Source: Streptomyces sp. AC1-42W (GTDB lineage: Bacteria > Actinomycetota > Actinomycetes > Streptomycetales > Streptomycetaceae). Taken from it: a DNA stretch of 64,000 bases. The DNA is taken from the NCBI RefSeq assembly GCF_003248355.1, contig NZ_QKWY01000002.1, positions 930,001-994,000 on the forward strand. The letters are read 5' to 3'. This document shows positions 1 through 8,137 of the stretch, in pieces (within the stretch, counting starts at the first letter, position 1; every line of letters starts with the position of its first letter). The translations under genes were made by a program, and so were the position numbers. The notes under the pieces are model-generated. The model was not told the DNA's origin. It made no database searches and saw nothing but the letters and a program-made list of their open reading frames with translations.

Positions 1-58
1 CAGGGAAAGCTGACCAGCCACGACATCCAGCGTGCGGAGGTGCTTGTCTCCACGAGTT
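1..58 (+). pseudogene. Truncated DUF5959-like gene remnant
   Basis: The first bases of the window, read in frame from base 1, encode a peptide beginning QGKLTSHDIQRAEVLVSTS. It closely matches the middle of the intact DUF5959-like gene at 1250-1720, where the equivalent reads GVLTGHDILRAEVLVSTS. By eye about 46 of 52 bases agree. One C after the ACGAGTTT run is missing relative to the intact copy, so the frame is lost and the homology ends just before the next gene's ribosome binding site. This is the decayed tail of a paralogue whose start lies outside the window. Confidence 0.7.
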
Positions 59-82
59 TGTGGGTCAGCACTGGAGGTCCCT

Positions 83-667
83 GTGAGTATCGAGCGCCTG
101 GCCCGTGACGCCGGGCTCGCCGCTCCCCGTCGCTACCGGGTGGACTGGGGCCGCGCCGAGGCGGCCGTGGGGACGTCGCTGCCGGCGGACTACAAGGAGT
201 ACGTGTACTGGTTCGGCCCCGGCGGCTTCGACGACTACTTGTTCGTCTGCGTGCCCGGCGTCGAGAACAGCAACACGGAGCTGGCGGCCCGCCTCGCCGC
301 AGCGCACGAGGGTGCCCGAGTACGTGCTCAGCTCACCGGTGCGGCGCCTCGTGTGCCGTTGTTCCCGGAACCGGGCGGATGGCTGCCCTGGGGTTTCACC
401 ACGGGCAGTGACAGCCTGTACTGGGTCACGTCCGAGGGAGCCCCCGATCGCTGGACCATCGCGGGCCGCCCGGGCCGTGGGTCGGACCTCGCCTTCTTCG
501 ACGGGGGCTTCACCGCGTTCCTGCACACCTTCGTCCAGGACACCGTGGAGATGCCGTTCATCGCCGAGGCCGAGGGTGACGTCCCGGTTCCGTTCCAACC
601 GGGCACCGGAGCGTGGCTTGAGGGCGGCGCGGGCACTCGCTCGGAGGCGTACGGCCTCTTCGAGTAG
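83..667 (+). CDS. SMI1/KNR4 (SUKH) family protein
   Basis: A 194-residue protein starting at GTG 83, five bases after a GGAGG ribosome binding site at 73-77; the earlier ATG at 32 lies inside the neighbouring pseudogene fragment. The start has the SUKH look: a segment LPADYKEYVYWFGPGGFDDY near residue 33, a run of aromatic residues, and GGWLPWGFTTGSDSLYWV in the middle. SUKH proteins are small cytoplasmic proteins, many of them immunity proteins against polymorphic toxins. No toxin gene is visible next to it, so it may be an orphan immunity gene or a housekeeping SMI1 homologue. The function is inferred from family only. Confidence 0.75.
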   Translation: MSIERLARDAGLAAPRRYRVDWGRAEAAVGTSLPADYKEYVYWFGPGGFDDYLFVCVPGVENSNTELAARLAAAHEGARVRAQLTGAAPRVPLFPEPGGWLPWGFTTGSDSLYWVTSEGAPDRWTIAGRPGRGSDLAFFDGGFTAFLHTFVQDTVEMPFIAEAEGDVPVPFQPGTGAWLEGGAGTRSEAYGLFE

Positions 668-737
668 GCCCGGGAGCGGAATCCTGAGCGGGCGGGGCCA
701 TCGGACTCGCGGAGGGCGGCCCTGAGCCGCGGCCCTA

Positions 738-1087
738 TTACCGCTCCAGCTTGAAGCGGCTTCTGACGACCGCGAGCATCTGGTGGTGTGCTTCCCAACC
801 GGGCTGATCCATGAGGGGCACGGTGACGAAGACCTGTGAGCCGGTGACGTCGCAGACGCTCACCTCCGTGCACCCGCTCCCGTTCTCCTCCATCGGGCCG
901 ATCATGATTCGCGGGGAGCGCCCGCTTTCCAGCCAGGTGGCCTTCTCCCCGGCCGCGACAGACTCCACGACCTCGGCCCAACGGTCGAGGTCGTACGCGT
1001 TGATGTGTACGCATGGACCGCACGGTTGCCGCGGCCGCCGGTGAGCGGCCCGCCGGTCTCGGCCAAGTCGCTCACGTGATCAAGCAT
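738..1087 (-). pseudogene. Small hypothetical gene, probably frameshifted
   Basis: Two minus-strand frames join into one plausible protein. One begins at ATG 1087 after GAGG and reads MLDHVSDLAETGGPLTGG. The other picks up near 1010 as CVHINAYDLDRWAEVVESV and runs to a stop at 738 with the ending VVRSRFKLER. The two overlap around 1010-1030, where both spell a VH/AY-like stretch, which suggests a single-base indel. The downstream frame alone has no start codon until GTG 968. I do not recognise the family. It could instead be a 76-residue protein from GTG 968, or a sequencing error could have broken an intact gene. Confidence 0.4.
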
Positions 1088-1249
1088 CGCCTCAAGAAGC
1101 TCTGGTAACGGCCGGACGCGATCGGAGGCCGTTTCGTGGCACCGGCTCGCACCGCTGGGCGATTTCCCCATACCGGGCGCCGGCTGCGACGATGTGCGGT
1201 CGGTAGGGAACGATATGGCCCACGCCGACTTACGAAAGCGAGCAACGTC

Positions 1250-1720
1250 ATGATGGCACCGGCCCCGGTGGACCTGATCCACCTCGCCGATCCCGACGGC
1301 GACCGCTGCGTTGTGCGTGTCGCGGGGCGGTACCAGCCGGGCGTGCTGACCGGCCACGACATCTTGCGTGCGGAGGTTCTCGTCTCCACGAGTTTCGTGG
1401 ACGCCCGGCTCGACCTCTACCTCTTCCACGACGACCTGGACTCCTGGGAGCAGCAGTTGTCCGATTTGGGGCCGGGCAGGACCGCCGGAATCGGCGGAGA
1501 GCGTGGCCTGAACCTGGAAATTCACGTACACGAGGACGGCGAACTGTCGATCCAGATCACCGACCCGGACCGCCTCTGGACTGTTCTGGGGACTCGGCCC
1601 CGGGAAGACTGGAGGGCGGAGCATCGCAAGAGTCTGGAACACGTCCGGAAGACCTGGCCCCGCGAAGTCATCGAGACGTCCCCCGGCGCCTATGAGTGGA
1701 ACCCCGACCGCAAGCGCTGA
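1250..1720 (+). CDS. DUF5959 family protein
   Basis: A 156-residue protein from ATG 1250 (a second ATG follows at once at 1253). The reading frame is open further upstream to 1136, but that part is Arg-rich and looks non-coding. Visible features are LIHLADPDGDRCVVRV near the start, then FVDARLDLYLFHDDLDSWEQQL, and a charged C-terminus ending in NPDRKR. This is the pattern of the actinobacterial DUF5959 proteins, which have no known function and usually occur alone. A truncated second copy lies at the left edge of the window, so the family has been duplicated locally. Confidence 0.65.
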   Translation: MMAPAPVDLIHLADPDGDRCVVRVAGRYQPGVLTGHDILRAEVLVSTSFVDARLDLYLFHDDLDSWEQQLSDLGPGRTAGIGGERGLNLEIHVHEDGELSIQITDPDRLWTVLGTRPREDWRAEHRKSLEHVRKTWPREVIETSPGAYEWNPDRKR

Positions 1721-2000
1721 GTCGTGAGAGCCGATCAATATCAACGGTCGACTCGGCATCGGCCACCCCGGAACCGAGCGAGGAAATCTCGGATACGACA
1801 TCAGAGCGACCGTGGGAGCGTGGCAAGGTGCGCCGGACGGAGAAGGTCGCCACCATCCGTGTCGCTCGTCGGTCCAGGCGGCAGCCATCCGGGGACGGGA
1901 TGCGGTGGGAGGCCGAGCGACACGTCGGCCTCCCACCAGTCCTGGACGATCTGCAGGCCTTCGACGATGCCGGCGTTCTCAGCGTCAACGCTGAAAGGGC

Positions 2001-2804
2001 TCAGTGCTGGTCGAAGACGTAGCCGTGCCCGTCACTGTCTGGGCAGGTGAAGACCCGGAAGTCGCCCCACCTGCCCACCGTGATTCCAGTGGTGTCGTCA
2101 CTGGCCACGGTGAAGAGCAGACGGCACGGGGCGCCGCAGGTATGGCACGGGACTTCGCAAGGGTCTGTGAGGTGCCAGGTGGGCCATCCGCCGAACTTGA
2201 TCCCGGCCACCCGGGTGATGACATCGCCTTCACCCCCAGTTGCCTCAGCGTATTTCTCGACAGACTTGACGAGTTCCCCGTCCGGCAGGGCCTGTGGGTA
2301 GGGGAAGTCGACGAGAGGCACCGCGGTGAGCGCGCACCGTACCGGGGTGTACCCGTAGTCCGGTTCCTCCTGCCGTACTGGCAGCGGGGGCGACCCGAGT
2401 ACGCGCGTGACGTCGGCGCTGCTGCGCCAGCGGATCTCGACGACCGGGCTGACATCGGCATGCGGAGCGGGGGGATCCCAGTGCACGTTGGGACACCACA
2501 GAAGCTGAAACACATCCTTGCCCTCGGGCCACCAGTCACCCGGTGCGTCCCGCCGGTACACCTGCACCACCGCCACCATGGCCGTCGCCGGCGCCCCGGA
2601 ACCGGACTTCTCGTCCGGGATGTCGCAGTGCGGCCAGGGCTCATCGGCAGGCCAGAGCAACGGTCCGCCCACAGAACTCTGGTGAACCGTCGGCTCCCCC
2701 GGTTCGGGGGCCAGTACCACCGCAGGCCGTGCGTACGGCGCGAGTCCGGGAACAGCCGCGACGATCTCCTCCGTCGAGGGCCTGGTGTTGTACGGCAGAT
2801 CCAT
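2001..2804 (-). CDS. DUF1963 (YwqG-like) protein
   Basis: A 267-residue protein read from ATG 2804; an ATG at 2861 in the same frame would add 19 residues, and neither start has a good ribosome binding site. The body resembles DUF1963/YwqG proteins: PLLWPADEPWPHC near residue 60, then AVVQVYRRDAP and LLWCPNVHWDP. The C-terminal part carries Cys pairs (CEVPCHTCGAPC, then FTCPD), which may form a zinc site. Its role is unknown; relatives occur as immunity or stress-related proteins. Together with the SMI1 and DUF5959 genes to the left it makes a small block of accessory genes next to the ribosomal operon. Confidence 0.7.
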   Translation of the reverse strand: MDLPYNTRPSTEEIVAAVPGLAPYARPAVVLAPEPGEPTVHQSSVGGPLLWPADEPWPHCDIPDEKSGSGAPATAMVAVVQVYRRDAPGDWWPEGKDVFQLLWCPNVHWDPPAPHADVSPVVEIRWRSSADVTRVLGSPPLPVRQEEPDYGYTPVRCALTAVPLVDFPYPQALPDGELVKSVEKYAEATGGEGDVITRVAGIKFGGWPTWHLTDPCEVPCHTCGAPCRLLFTVASDDTTGITVGRWGDFRVFTCPDSDGHGYVFDQH

Positions 2805-2975
2805 GGCCGGAGAGTAGCCCGCCCCTCCGACAATGAGCCATATCCGGACTCGGCCGTGCATCGATTCGATCGCGAGTTCGACGCGGTTACGGACACAGCG
2901 GGAGCGGTGACGACAATGTCCGGTGATCTTGTGCGGCCCCGTGCCGTCCCGTACTTACCGTGAAAAAGCGAACCC

Positions 2976-4196
2976 GTGAGCACCGTCCCGCCCCCCAAGC
3001 ACCCCGACGACAGACCCGGTGACGGCCGGGAGCCGTCCTCCATCTCCGACGCGCAGTGGGAGGCGTTCCAGCGGGAGGCCGCGGAGGGTGGGGGGCAGGT
3101 GCCCAAGGAGCCTTCCGCGCGGGCGCGGATGGTGACGCGCCGGCTGCGTGAGCAGGACGAGGCGGCGGCCGGCCGCAGGCGGTGGTGGCAGCGGCGGAAG
3201 CGGACTCCGGAGCCGGCGCTTCCGCCGGGCTGGCGCACCGGCCCCGCCCGGCAGGAGACGCGGCGCGGCCCGTTGCGGACCGTGCGCACGGTGCTCGTGC
3301 TGGCGCTCGTCGCGGGGGTGACCCTGGTCGTCGTACGGCCGTCGCTCCTGCTGGACCGGCTCCCCGGCCACCACGCCGAGGCCGCCGCGACCGACGCCCC
3401 GCCGCTGCCCGCCGAGACGGCGCGGCCGTCCGCCGCCCCGGCGGTCCGGACCGGCCTGCCCACCCGCGCCCACCCCTTCCGCGGCTCGCCCGCCGAGCGG
3501 TGGGCCTCCGGGGCCGATGCCATCGAGCTGCCCGAGGCGAAGGCCACGGGCGGGATGAGCAAGGCCGACGTCGCGCTCGCCCTGCGCCTGACGAAGGAGT
3601 TCCTGGTCGCCACCAATCTGGACCCGGCCGTGCTGAGCGGCGGGCGGCCCGCCGCCGCGCTGGCCCTGCTCGACCCGAAGCAGCCCGAGATACTGCCGGA
3701 CCTGCGGCGCGCCCTGCGCGACCCGGACGAGAAGCACGACCCGCTGGACCTGGTGAGCCGCTTCGACCCGGCCGAGGTGGCCCTGGCCGGTGACGTGGTC
3801 CGGGTGCGGGGGCGGATGACGTTCGCGGCGGGGGAGCAGCCGGGCGAGGTCCGGGTGCACGCCGACTACACCTTCGTCTACCCGCTGGTCCGGGCGGGCA
3901 CGGACGGGGACGCGGACGACGTGGTGAGCCGCACGATCATCCGCCGGGACCTGACGACCTCACTGCTGGACCCGGGCAGGTGGCGGGCGACGCCGGGCAA
4001 GCTCACCCTCCACCGCTACGACAGCGAGTTCGGCAACAGCGCGTGCGACGTGTACGACGGCTACTACCACCCGGCGTTCCGCGACGGCGCGCCCACCGGA
4101 GCCCCCGCCACCGGGCCCGCCAAGGACCCGTACGACCGCAGCCGGCGCCTGTCCGCGACGGACGACGGCAGCTGCTGGAAGGCGAGCCGCACCTGA
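2976..4196 (+). CDS. Membrane-anchored hypothetical protein upstream of rpsJ
   Basis: A 406-residue protein from GTG 2976. The N-terminal 95 residues are charged and Arg-rich (MVTRRLREQDEAAAGRRRWW). One transmembrane segment follows at about residues 99-125 (VRTVLVLALVAGVTLVVV). A Pro/Ala-rich linker then leads to an extracytoplasmic domain of about 230 residues ending in DDGSCWKASRT. Cysteines in the last third (NSACDVYDGYYHPAF, DGSCWK) suggest a disulfide outside the cell. The topology implies a single-pass protein with the N-terminus inside. Its position directly before the S10 operon is typical for streptomycetes, but I know of no function. Confidence 0.75.
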   Translation: MSTVPPPKHPDDRPGDGREPSSISDAQWEAFQREAAEGGGQVPKEPSARARMVTRRLREQDEAAAGRRRWWQRRKRTPEPALPPGWRTGPARQETRRGPLRTVRTVLVLALVAGVTLVVVRPSLLLDRLPGHHAEAAATDAPPLPAETARPSAAPAVRTGLPTRAHPFRGSPAERWASGADAIELPEAKATGGMSKADVALALRLTKEFLVATNLDPAVLSGGRPAAALALLDPKQPEILPDLRRALRDPDEKHDPLDLVSRFDPAEVALAGDVVRVRGRMTFAAGEQPGEVRVHADYTFVYPLVRAGTDGDADDVVSRTIIRRDLTTSLLDPGRWRATPGKLTLHRYDSEFGNSACDVYDGYYHPAFRDGAPTGAPATGPAKDPYDRSRRLSATDDGSCWKASRT

Positions 4197-4624
4197 TCGG
4201 GCGGCCGGTTCACGGCGCCCCGAAGCGTGCCTGCGTTTGAGCACCCACCCGGCCGGGGTAAGATCCCGGCCCGATTGGCCAGGCTCGTGACGCGTGTGGC
4301 ACACTAGCCAGGTTGCTCGGTTGAGTGTCAATGCTGCGCGCCTCCCGCCGGGAGGACCGGAAGCGAGTCCCACAGTACTCGTCGGCCCCATGCGGGCCGG
4401 ACGTACGGGAATCTTCCGGGAAGCGTAAGTGGGGCACCGGCCAGGCACCCGGTGGGGATTCGCCCCCGGCAGCGTGGTCTTCGGCCCGCACCCCCTTGGT
4501 TGGGAAATCCTTCGGGACTTCTACGTAGAGGGGATGCGACACGCCCGACCGCGTGGGTCGGAGACGGAGTTACCGAACCCCGGGTTCCAGAGCGTGAATA
4601 CGAGAGACAGGACTACTAGTAGCC
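4197..4624. promoter_or_regulatory. S10 operon promoter and long untranslated leader
   Basis: About 430 bases without a credible gene separate the hypothetical gene from rpsJ. An A/T-richer stretch around 4270-4330, including GTGGCACACTAGCC, is the most promoter-like part, but I cannot fix -35 and -10 boxes with confidence. The remainder would be a leader of about 300 nt with several G/C-rich inverted segments. Long leaders before rpsJ commonly carry autoregulatory structures; none of a named class is recognised here. Confidence 0.4.
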
Positions 4625-4933
4625 ATGGCGGGACAGAAGATCCGCATCCGGCTCAAGGCCTACGACCACGAGGTCATCGACTCCTCGGCGAAGAAGATCG
4701 TCGAGACGGTGACCCGCACTGGTGCGTCGGTCGCGGGCCCGGTGCCGCTGCCCACTGAGAAGAACGTGTACTGCGTCATCAAGTCGCCGCACAAGTACAA
4801 GGACTCGCGCGAGCACTTCGAGATGCGCACGCACAAGCGCCTCATCGACATCCTCGACCCCACGCCGAAGACGGTTGACTCGCTCATGCGTCTCGACCTG
4901 CCGGCGGGCGTCGACATCGAGATCAAGCTCTGA
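4625..4933 (+). CDS. rpsJ: 30S ribosomal protein S10
   Basis: A 102-residue S10, the usual length, beginning MAGQKIRIRLKAYDHEVID and ending ROOT-like in VDIEIKL. S10 sits in the 30S head, and in many bacteria its homologue (NusE) also joins transcription antitermination complexes. It is the first gene of the operon; rplC follows after 13 bases. Confidence 0.97.
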   Translation: MAGQKIRIRLKAYDHEVIDSSAKKIVETVTRTGASVAGPVPLPTEKNVYCVIKSPHKYKDSREHFEMRTHKRLIDILDPTPKTVDSLMRLDLPAGVDIEIKL

Positions 4934-4946
4934 GGTGACGCGCGAG

Positions 4947-5591
4947 ATGGCTAAGAACATTAAGGGCGTCCTGGGCGAGAAGCTCGGCATGACCCAGGTC
5001 TGGGACGAGAACAACCGGGTCGTCCCGGTGACCGTCGTCAAGGCCGGGCCCTGCGTCGTCACCCAGGTCCGCACCAACGACAGCGACGGCTACGAGTCGG
5101 TCCAGATCGCCTTCGGCGAGATCGACCCGCGCAAGGTGAACAAGCCCCTCAAGGGTCACTTCGCCAAGGCCGACGTCACCCCGCGCCGCCACCTGGTGGA
5201 GCTCCGCACCCCGGACGCGTCCGAGTACACGCTCGGCCAGGAGATCACCGCCGAGGTGTTCGAGTCCGGCGTCAAGGTCGACGTCACCGGCAAGAGCAAG
5301 GGCAAGGGCTTCGCCGGCGTCATGAAGCGCCACAACTTCCGGGGCCTCGGCGCCGGTCACGGCGTGCAGCGCAAGCACCGTTCCCCCGGTTCGATCGGTG
5401 GCTGCGCCACCCCTGGGCGTGTCTTCAAGGGCATGCGCATGGCCGGTCGGATGGGTAACGAGCGCGTCACCACCCAGAACCTGACCATCCACGCGGTTGA
5501 CGCGGAGAAGGGTCTGCTGCTCATCAAGGGCGCGGTCCCCGGTCCGAACGGCGGCCTCGTCCTGGTCCGTACCGCGGCCAAGGGGGCTTGA
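4947..5591 (+). CDS. rplC: 50S ribosomal protein L3
   Basis: A 214-residue L3 from ATG 4947 (MAKNIKGVLGEKLGMTQVW). The frame is open upstream through rpsJ, but the GAGG at 4932 and the conserved L3 start place the ATG here. The loop with the methylated-Gln type region (GSIGGCATPGRVFKGMRMAG) is intact. It binds 23S rRNA near the peptidyl-transferase centre. Confidence 0.97.
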   Translation: MAKNIKGVLGEKLGMTQVWDENNRVVPVTVVKAGPCVVTQVRTNDSDGYESVQIAFGEIDPRKVNKPLKGHFAKADVTPRRHLVELRTPDASEYTLGQEITAEVFESGVKVDVTGKSKGKGFAGVMKRHNFRGLGAGHGVQRKHRSPGSIGGCATPGRVFKGMRMAGRMGNERVTTQNLTIHAVDAEKGLLLIKGAVPGPNGGLVLVRTAAKGA

Positions 5592-5595
5592 GGTA

Positions 5596-6246
5596 ATGAG
5601 CACCATTGACATCCTTTCGCCGGCAGGCGACAAGGCCGGTACCGTCGAGCTCCCCGCGGAGATCTTCGACGCGAAGACCAGCGTTCCGCTGATCCACCAG
5701 GTCGTCGTCGCACAGCTGGCAGCTGCCCGTCAGGGCACGCACAAGACCAAGTCCCGTGGCGAGGTCCGCGGTGGTGGGCGCAAGCCGTACCGCCAGAAGG
5801 GCACCGGCCGCGCGCGCCAGGGCTCGACCCGCGCGCCGCAGTTCGTCGGCGGTGGCGTCGTCCACGGCCCGCAGCCGCGTGACTACTCCCAGCGCACCCC
5901 GAAGAAGATGAAGGCCGCCGCCCTCCGCGGTGCCCTCTCCGACCGGGCGCGTCACTCCCGCATCCACGTCGTCACCGGCGTGGTCGAGGGTGGGATCTCC
6001 ACGAAGGCCGCCAAGACGCTGTTCGGCAAGATCTCGGAGCGCAAGAACCTGCTCCTGGTCGTCGACCGCAACGACGAGGCCGCGTGGCTCTCCGCACGCA
6101 ACCTGCCCCAGGTGCACATCCTGGAGCCGGGCCAGCTGAACACGTACGACGTGATCGTCTCTGACGACGTGGTCTTCACCCAGGCCGCCTTCGAGTCCTT
6201 CGTGTCTGGCCCCCAGACCGCTGAGACCGAAGGGAGCGACGCCTGA
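5596..6246 (+). CDS. rplD: 50S ribosomal protein L4
   Basis: A 216-residue L4 from ATG 5596 (MSTIDILSPAGDKAGTVEL). It contains the tunnel-lining extended loop (GRKPYRQKGTGRARQGSTRA). In some bacteria L4 represses its own S10 operon; no matching leader structure could be shown here. Its stop overlaps the start of rplW. Confidence 0.97.
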   Translation: MSTIDILSPAGDKAGTVELPAEIFDAKTSVPLIHQVVVAQLAAARQGTHKTKSRGEVRGGGRKPYRQKGTGRARQGSTRAPQFVGGGVVHGPQPRDYSQRTPKKMKAAALRGALSDRARHSRIHVVTGVVEGGISTKAAKTLFGKISERKNLLLVVDRNDEAAWLSARNLPQVHILEPGQLNTYDVIVSDDVVFTQAAFESFVSGPQTAETEGSDA

Positions 6247-6569
6247 TGAGCGAGGCGACCGTTACCAGCAAGACCTACGACGACCCGCGCGACGTTCTCG
6301 TCAAGCCGGTTGTCTCGGAGAAGAGCTACGCGCTGCTCGACGAGAACAAGTACACGTTCATCGTCGCGCCGGGCTCCAACAAGACCCAGATCAAGCAGGC
6401 CGTCGAGGCGGTCTTCTCGGTCAAGGTCACCGGGGTCAACACGATCAACCGCCAGGGCAAGCGCAAGCGCACCCGCACCGGTTTCGGCAAGCGCGCGGAC
6501 ACCAAGCGCGCCATCGTGACCCTCGCTGAGGGCGACCGTATCGACATCTTCGGCGGCCCGACCTCCTAG
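6246..6569 (+). CDS. rplW: 50S ribosomal protein L23
   Basis: A 107-residue L23 whose ATG shares the last base of the rplD TGA, so translation is probably coupled. The motif VLVKPVVSEKSYALLDENKY near residue 20 is typical. L23 sits at the tunnel exit and is the docking site for trigger factor and SRP. Confidence 0.97.
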   Translation: MSEATVTSKTYDDPRDVLVKPVVSEKSYALLDENKYTFIVAPGSNKTQIKQAVEAVFSVKVTGVNTINRQGKRKRTRTGFGKRADTKRAIVTLAEGDRIDIFGGPTS

Positions 6570-6618
6570 TGAGGCCGAGTCGTCCAGGATCCGGGAATCT
6601 TCCGAGGACTGAGACATA

Positions 6619-7455
6619 ATGGGTATCCGCAAGTACAAGCCGACGACCCCGGGCCGTCGTGGCTCCAGCGTCGCCGACTTTGTCGAGATCACGCGGTCCA
6701 CGCCGGAGAAGTCGCTGGTCCGCCCCCTGCACAACAAGGGCGGCCGTAACAACACCGGTCGTGTGACCGTTCGCCACCAGGGCGGTGGCCACAAGCGCGC
6801 CTACCGCGTGATCGACTTCCGTCGTCACGACAAGGACGGCGTGCCGGCCAAGGTCGCGCACATCGAGTACGACCCCAACCGCACCGCGCGCATCGCGCTC
6901 CTGCACTACGCGGACGGCGAGAAGCGCTACATCATCGCGCCGCGTGGCCTGGCGCAGGGCGACCGTGTCGAGAACGGCCCCGCCGCCGACATCAAGCCCG
7001 GCAACAACCTGGCGCTGCGCAACATCCCGGTCGGTACGACGATCCACGCCATCGAGCTGCGGCCCGGCGGCGGCGCGAAGTTCGCCCGCTCCGCGGGTGC
7101 CTCCGTGCAGCTGCTGGCGAAGGAGGGCACCATGGCCCACCTTCGTATGCCGTCGGGTGAGATCCGCCTGGTCGACGCCCGCTGCCGCGCCACCATCGGC
7201 GAGGTCGGCAACGCCGAGCAGTCGAACATCAACTGGGGCAAGGCCGGCCGCATGCGGTGGAAGGGCGTCCGCCCGACCGTCCGCGGTGTCGTCATGAACC
7301 CGGTCGACCACCCGCACGGTGGTGGTGAGGGCAAGACCTCCGGTGGCCGTCACCCGGTTTCGCCGTGGGGTAAGAAGGAAGGTCGTACTCGTTCGCCCAA
7401 GAAGGCGTCGAACAAGTACATCGTCCGCCGCCGCAAGACGAACAAGAAGCGCTAG
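6619..7455 (+). CDS. rplB: 50S ribosomal protein L2
   Basis: A 278-residue L2 of standard length. The conserved C-terminal segment with the active-site-proximal His (VMNPVDHPHGGGEGKTSGG) is intact, followed by the basic tail KTNKKR. A 49-bp spacer separates it from rplW. It contacts 23S rRNA at the peptidyl-transferase centre. Confidence 0.97.
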   Translation: MGIRKYKPTTPGRRGSSVADFVEITRSTPEKSLVRPLHNKGGRNNTGRVTVRHQGGGHKRAYRVIDFRRHDKDGVPAKVAHIEYDPNRTARIALLHYADGEKRYIIAPRGLAQGDRVENGPAADIKPGNNLALRNIPVGTTIHAIELRPGGGAKFARSAGASVQLLAKEGTMAHLRMPSGEIRLVDARCRATIGEVGNAEQSNINWGKAGRMRWKGVRPTVRGVVMNPVDHPHGGGEGKTSGGRHPVSPWGKKEGRTRSPKKASNKYIVRRRKTNKKR

Positions 7456-7467
7456 GAGCGGGTTTAG

Positions 7468-7749
7468 ATGCCGCGCAGTCTCAAGAAGGGGCCCTTCGTC
7501 GACGGCCACCTCGCCAAGAAGGTGGACGCACAGAACGAGGCAGGCACCAAGAACGTCATCAAGACCTGGTCCCGTCGCTCGATGATCGTCCCGGCCATGC
7601 TGGGTCACACCATCGCGGTGCACAACGGCAAGATCCACGTCCCGGTGTTCGTCACCGAGTCGATGGTCGGCCACAAGCTCGGCGAGTTCTCGCCGACTCG
7701 CACCTTCCGCGGCCACGTCAAGGACGACCGGAAGTCGAAGCGCCGCTAA
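7468..7749 (+). CDS. rpsS: 30S ribosomal protein S19
   Basis: A 93-residue S19 beginning MPRSLKKGPFVDGHLAKKV, with the conserved GHKLGEFSPTRTFRGH segment. It is part of the 30S head with S13, whose gene lies at 18295. Confidence 0.97.
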   Translation: MPRSLKKGPFVDGHLAKKVDAQNEAGTKNVIKTWSRRSMIVPAMLGHTIAVHNGKIHVPVFVTESMVGHKLGEFSPTRTFRGHVKDDRKSKRR

Positions 7750-7789
7750 CGCGGGGTGACTGACTATGACTTACACCGAAGGGACAACC

Positions 7790-8137
7790 ATGGAAGCCAG
7801 GGCCCAGGCGCGGTACATCCGCGTCACGCCCATGAAGGCCCGCCGCGTGGTGGACCTCATCCGTGGCATGGATGCCACGGAGGCTCAGGCGGTCCTGCGT
7901 TTCGCCCCGCAGGCCGCGAGCGTGCCGGTCGGCAAGGTGCTGGACAGCGCCATTGCCAACGCCGCACACAACTACGACCACACCGACGCCTCTTCGCTGG
8001 TCATCAGCGAGGCGTACGTGGACGAGGGTCCGACCCTGAAGCGGTTCCGTCCGCGCGCCCAGGGCCGCGCCTACCGGATCCGTAAGCGGACCAGCCACAT
8101 CACCGTGGTCGTCAGCAGCAAGGAAGGAACCCGGTAA
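7790..8137 (+). CDS. rplV: 50S ribosomal protein L22
   Basis: A 115-residue L22 from ATG 7790 (MEARAQARYIRVTPMKARRV). The frame opens at an ATG 24 bases upstream, but the GAAGGG box at 7779 and the conserved start favour 7790. The tunnel-constriction hairpin (RFRPRAQGRAYRIRKRTSH) is present. The stop overlaps the rpsC start. Confidence 0.96.
   Translation: MEARAQARYIRVTPMKARRVVDLIRGMDATEAQAVLRFAPQAASVPVGKVLDSAIANAAHNYDHTDASSLVISEAYVDEGPTLKRFRPRAQGRAYRIRKRTSHITVVVSSKEGTR

Noticed and set aside
1696..2050. Short plus-strand frames between the DUF5959 and DUF1963 genes, and a minus-strand peptide reading EGLQIVQDWWEADVSLGLPP.
   Set aside because: The minus-strand peptide looks like a relic but has no start, clear end or recognised family. 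The plus-strand frames lack ribosome binding sites. Evidence is too thin for a gene.
4197..4624. A plus-strand frame 4429-4758 and other small frames in the rpsJ leader.
   Set aside because: They overlap rpsJ in another frame and have no homology-like features; the area fits an untranslated leader.
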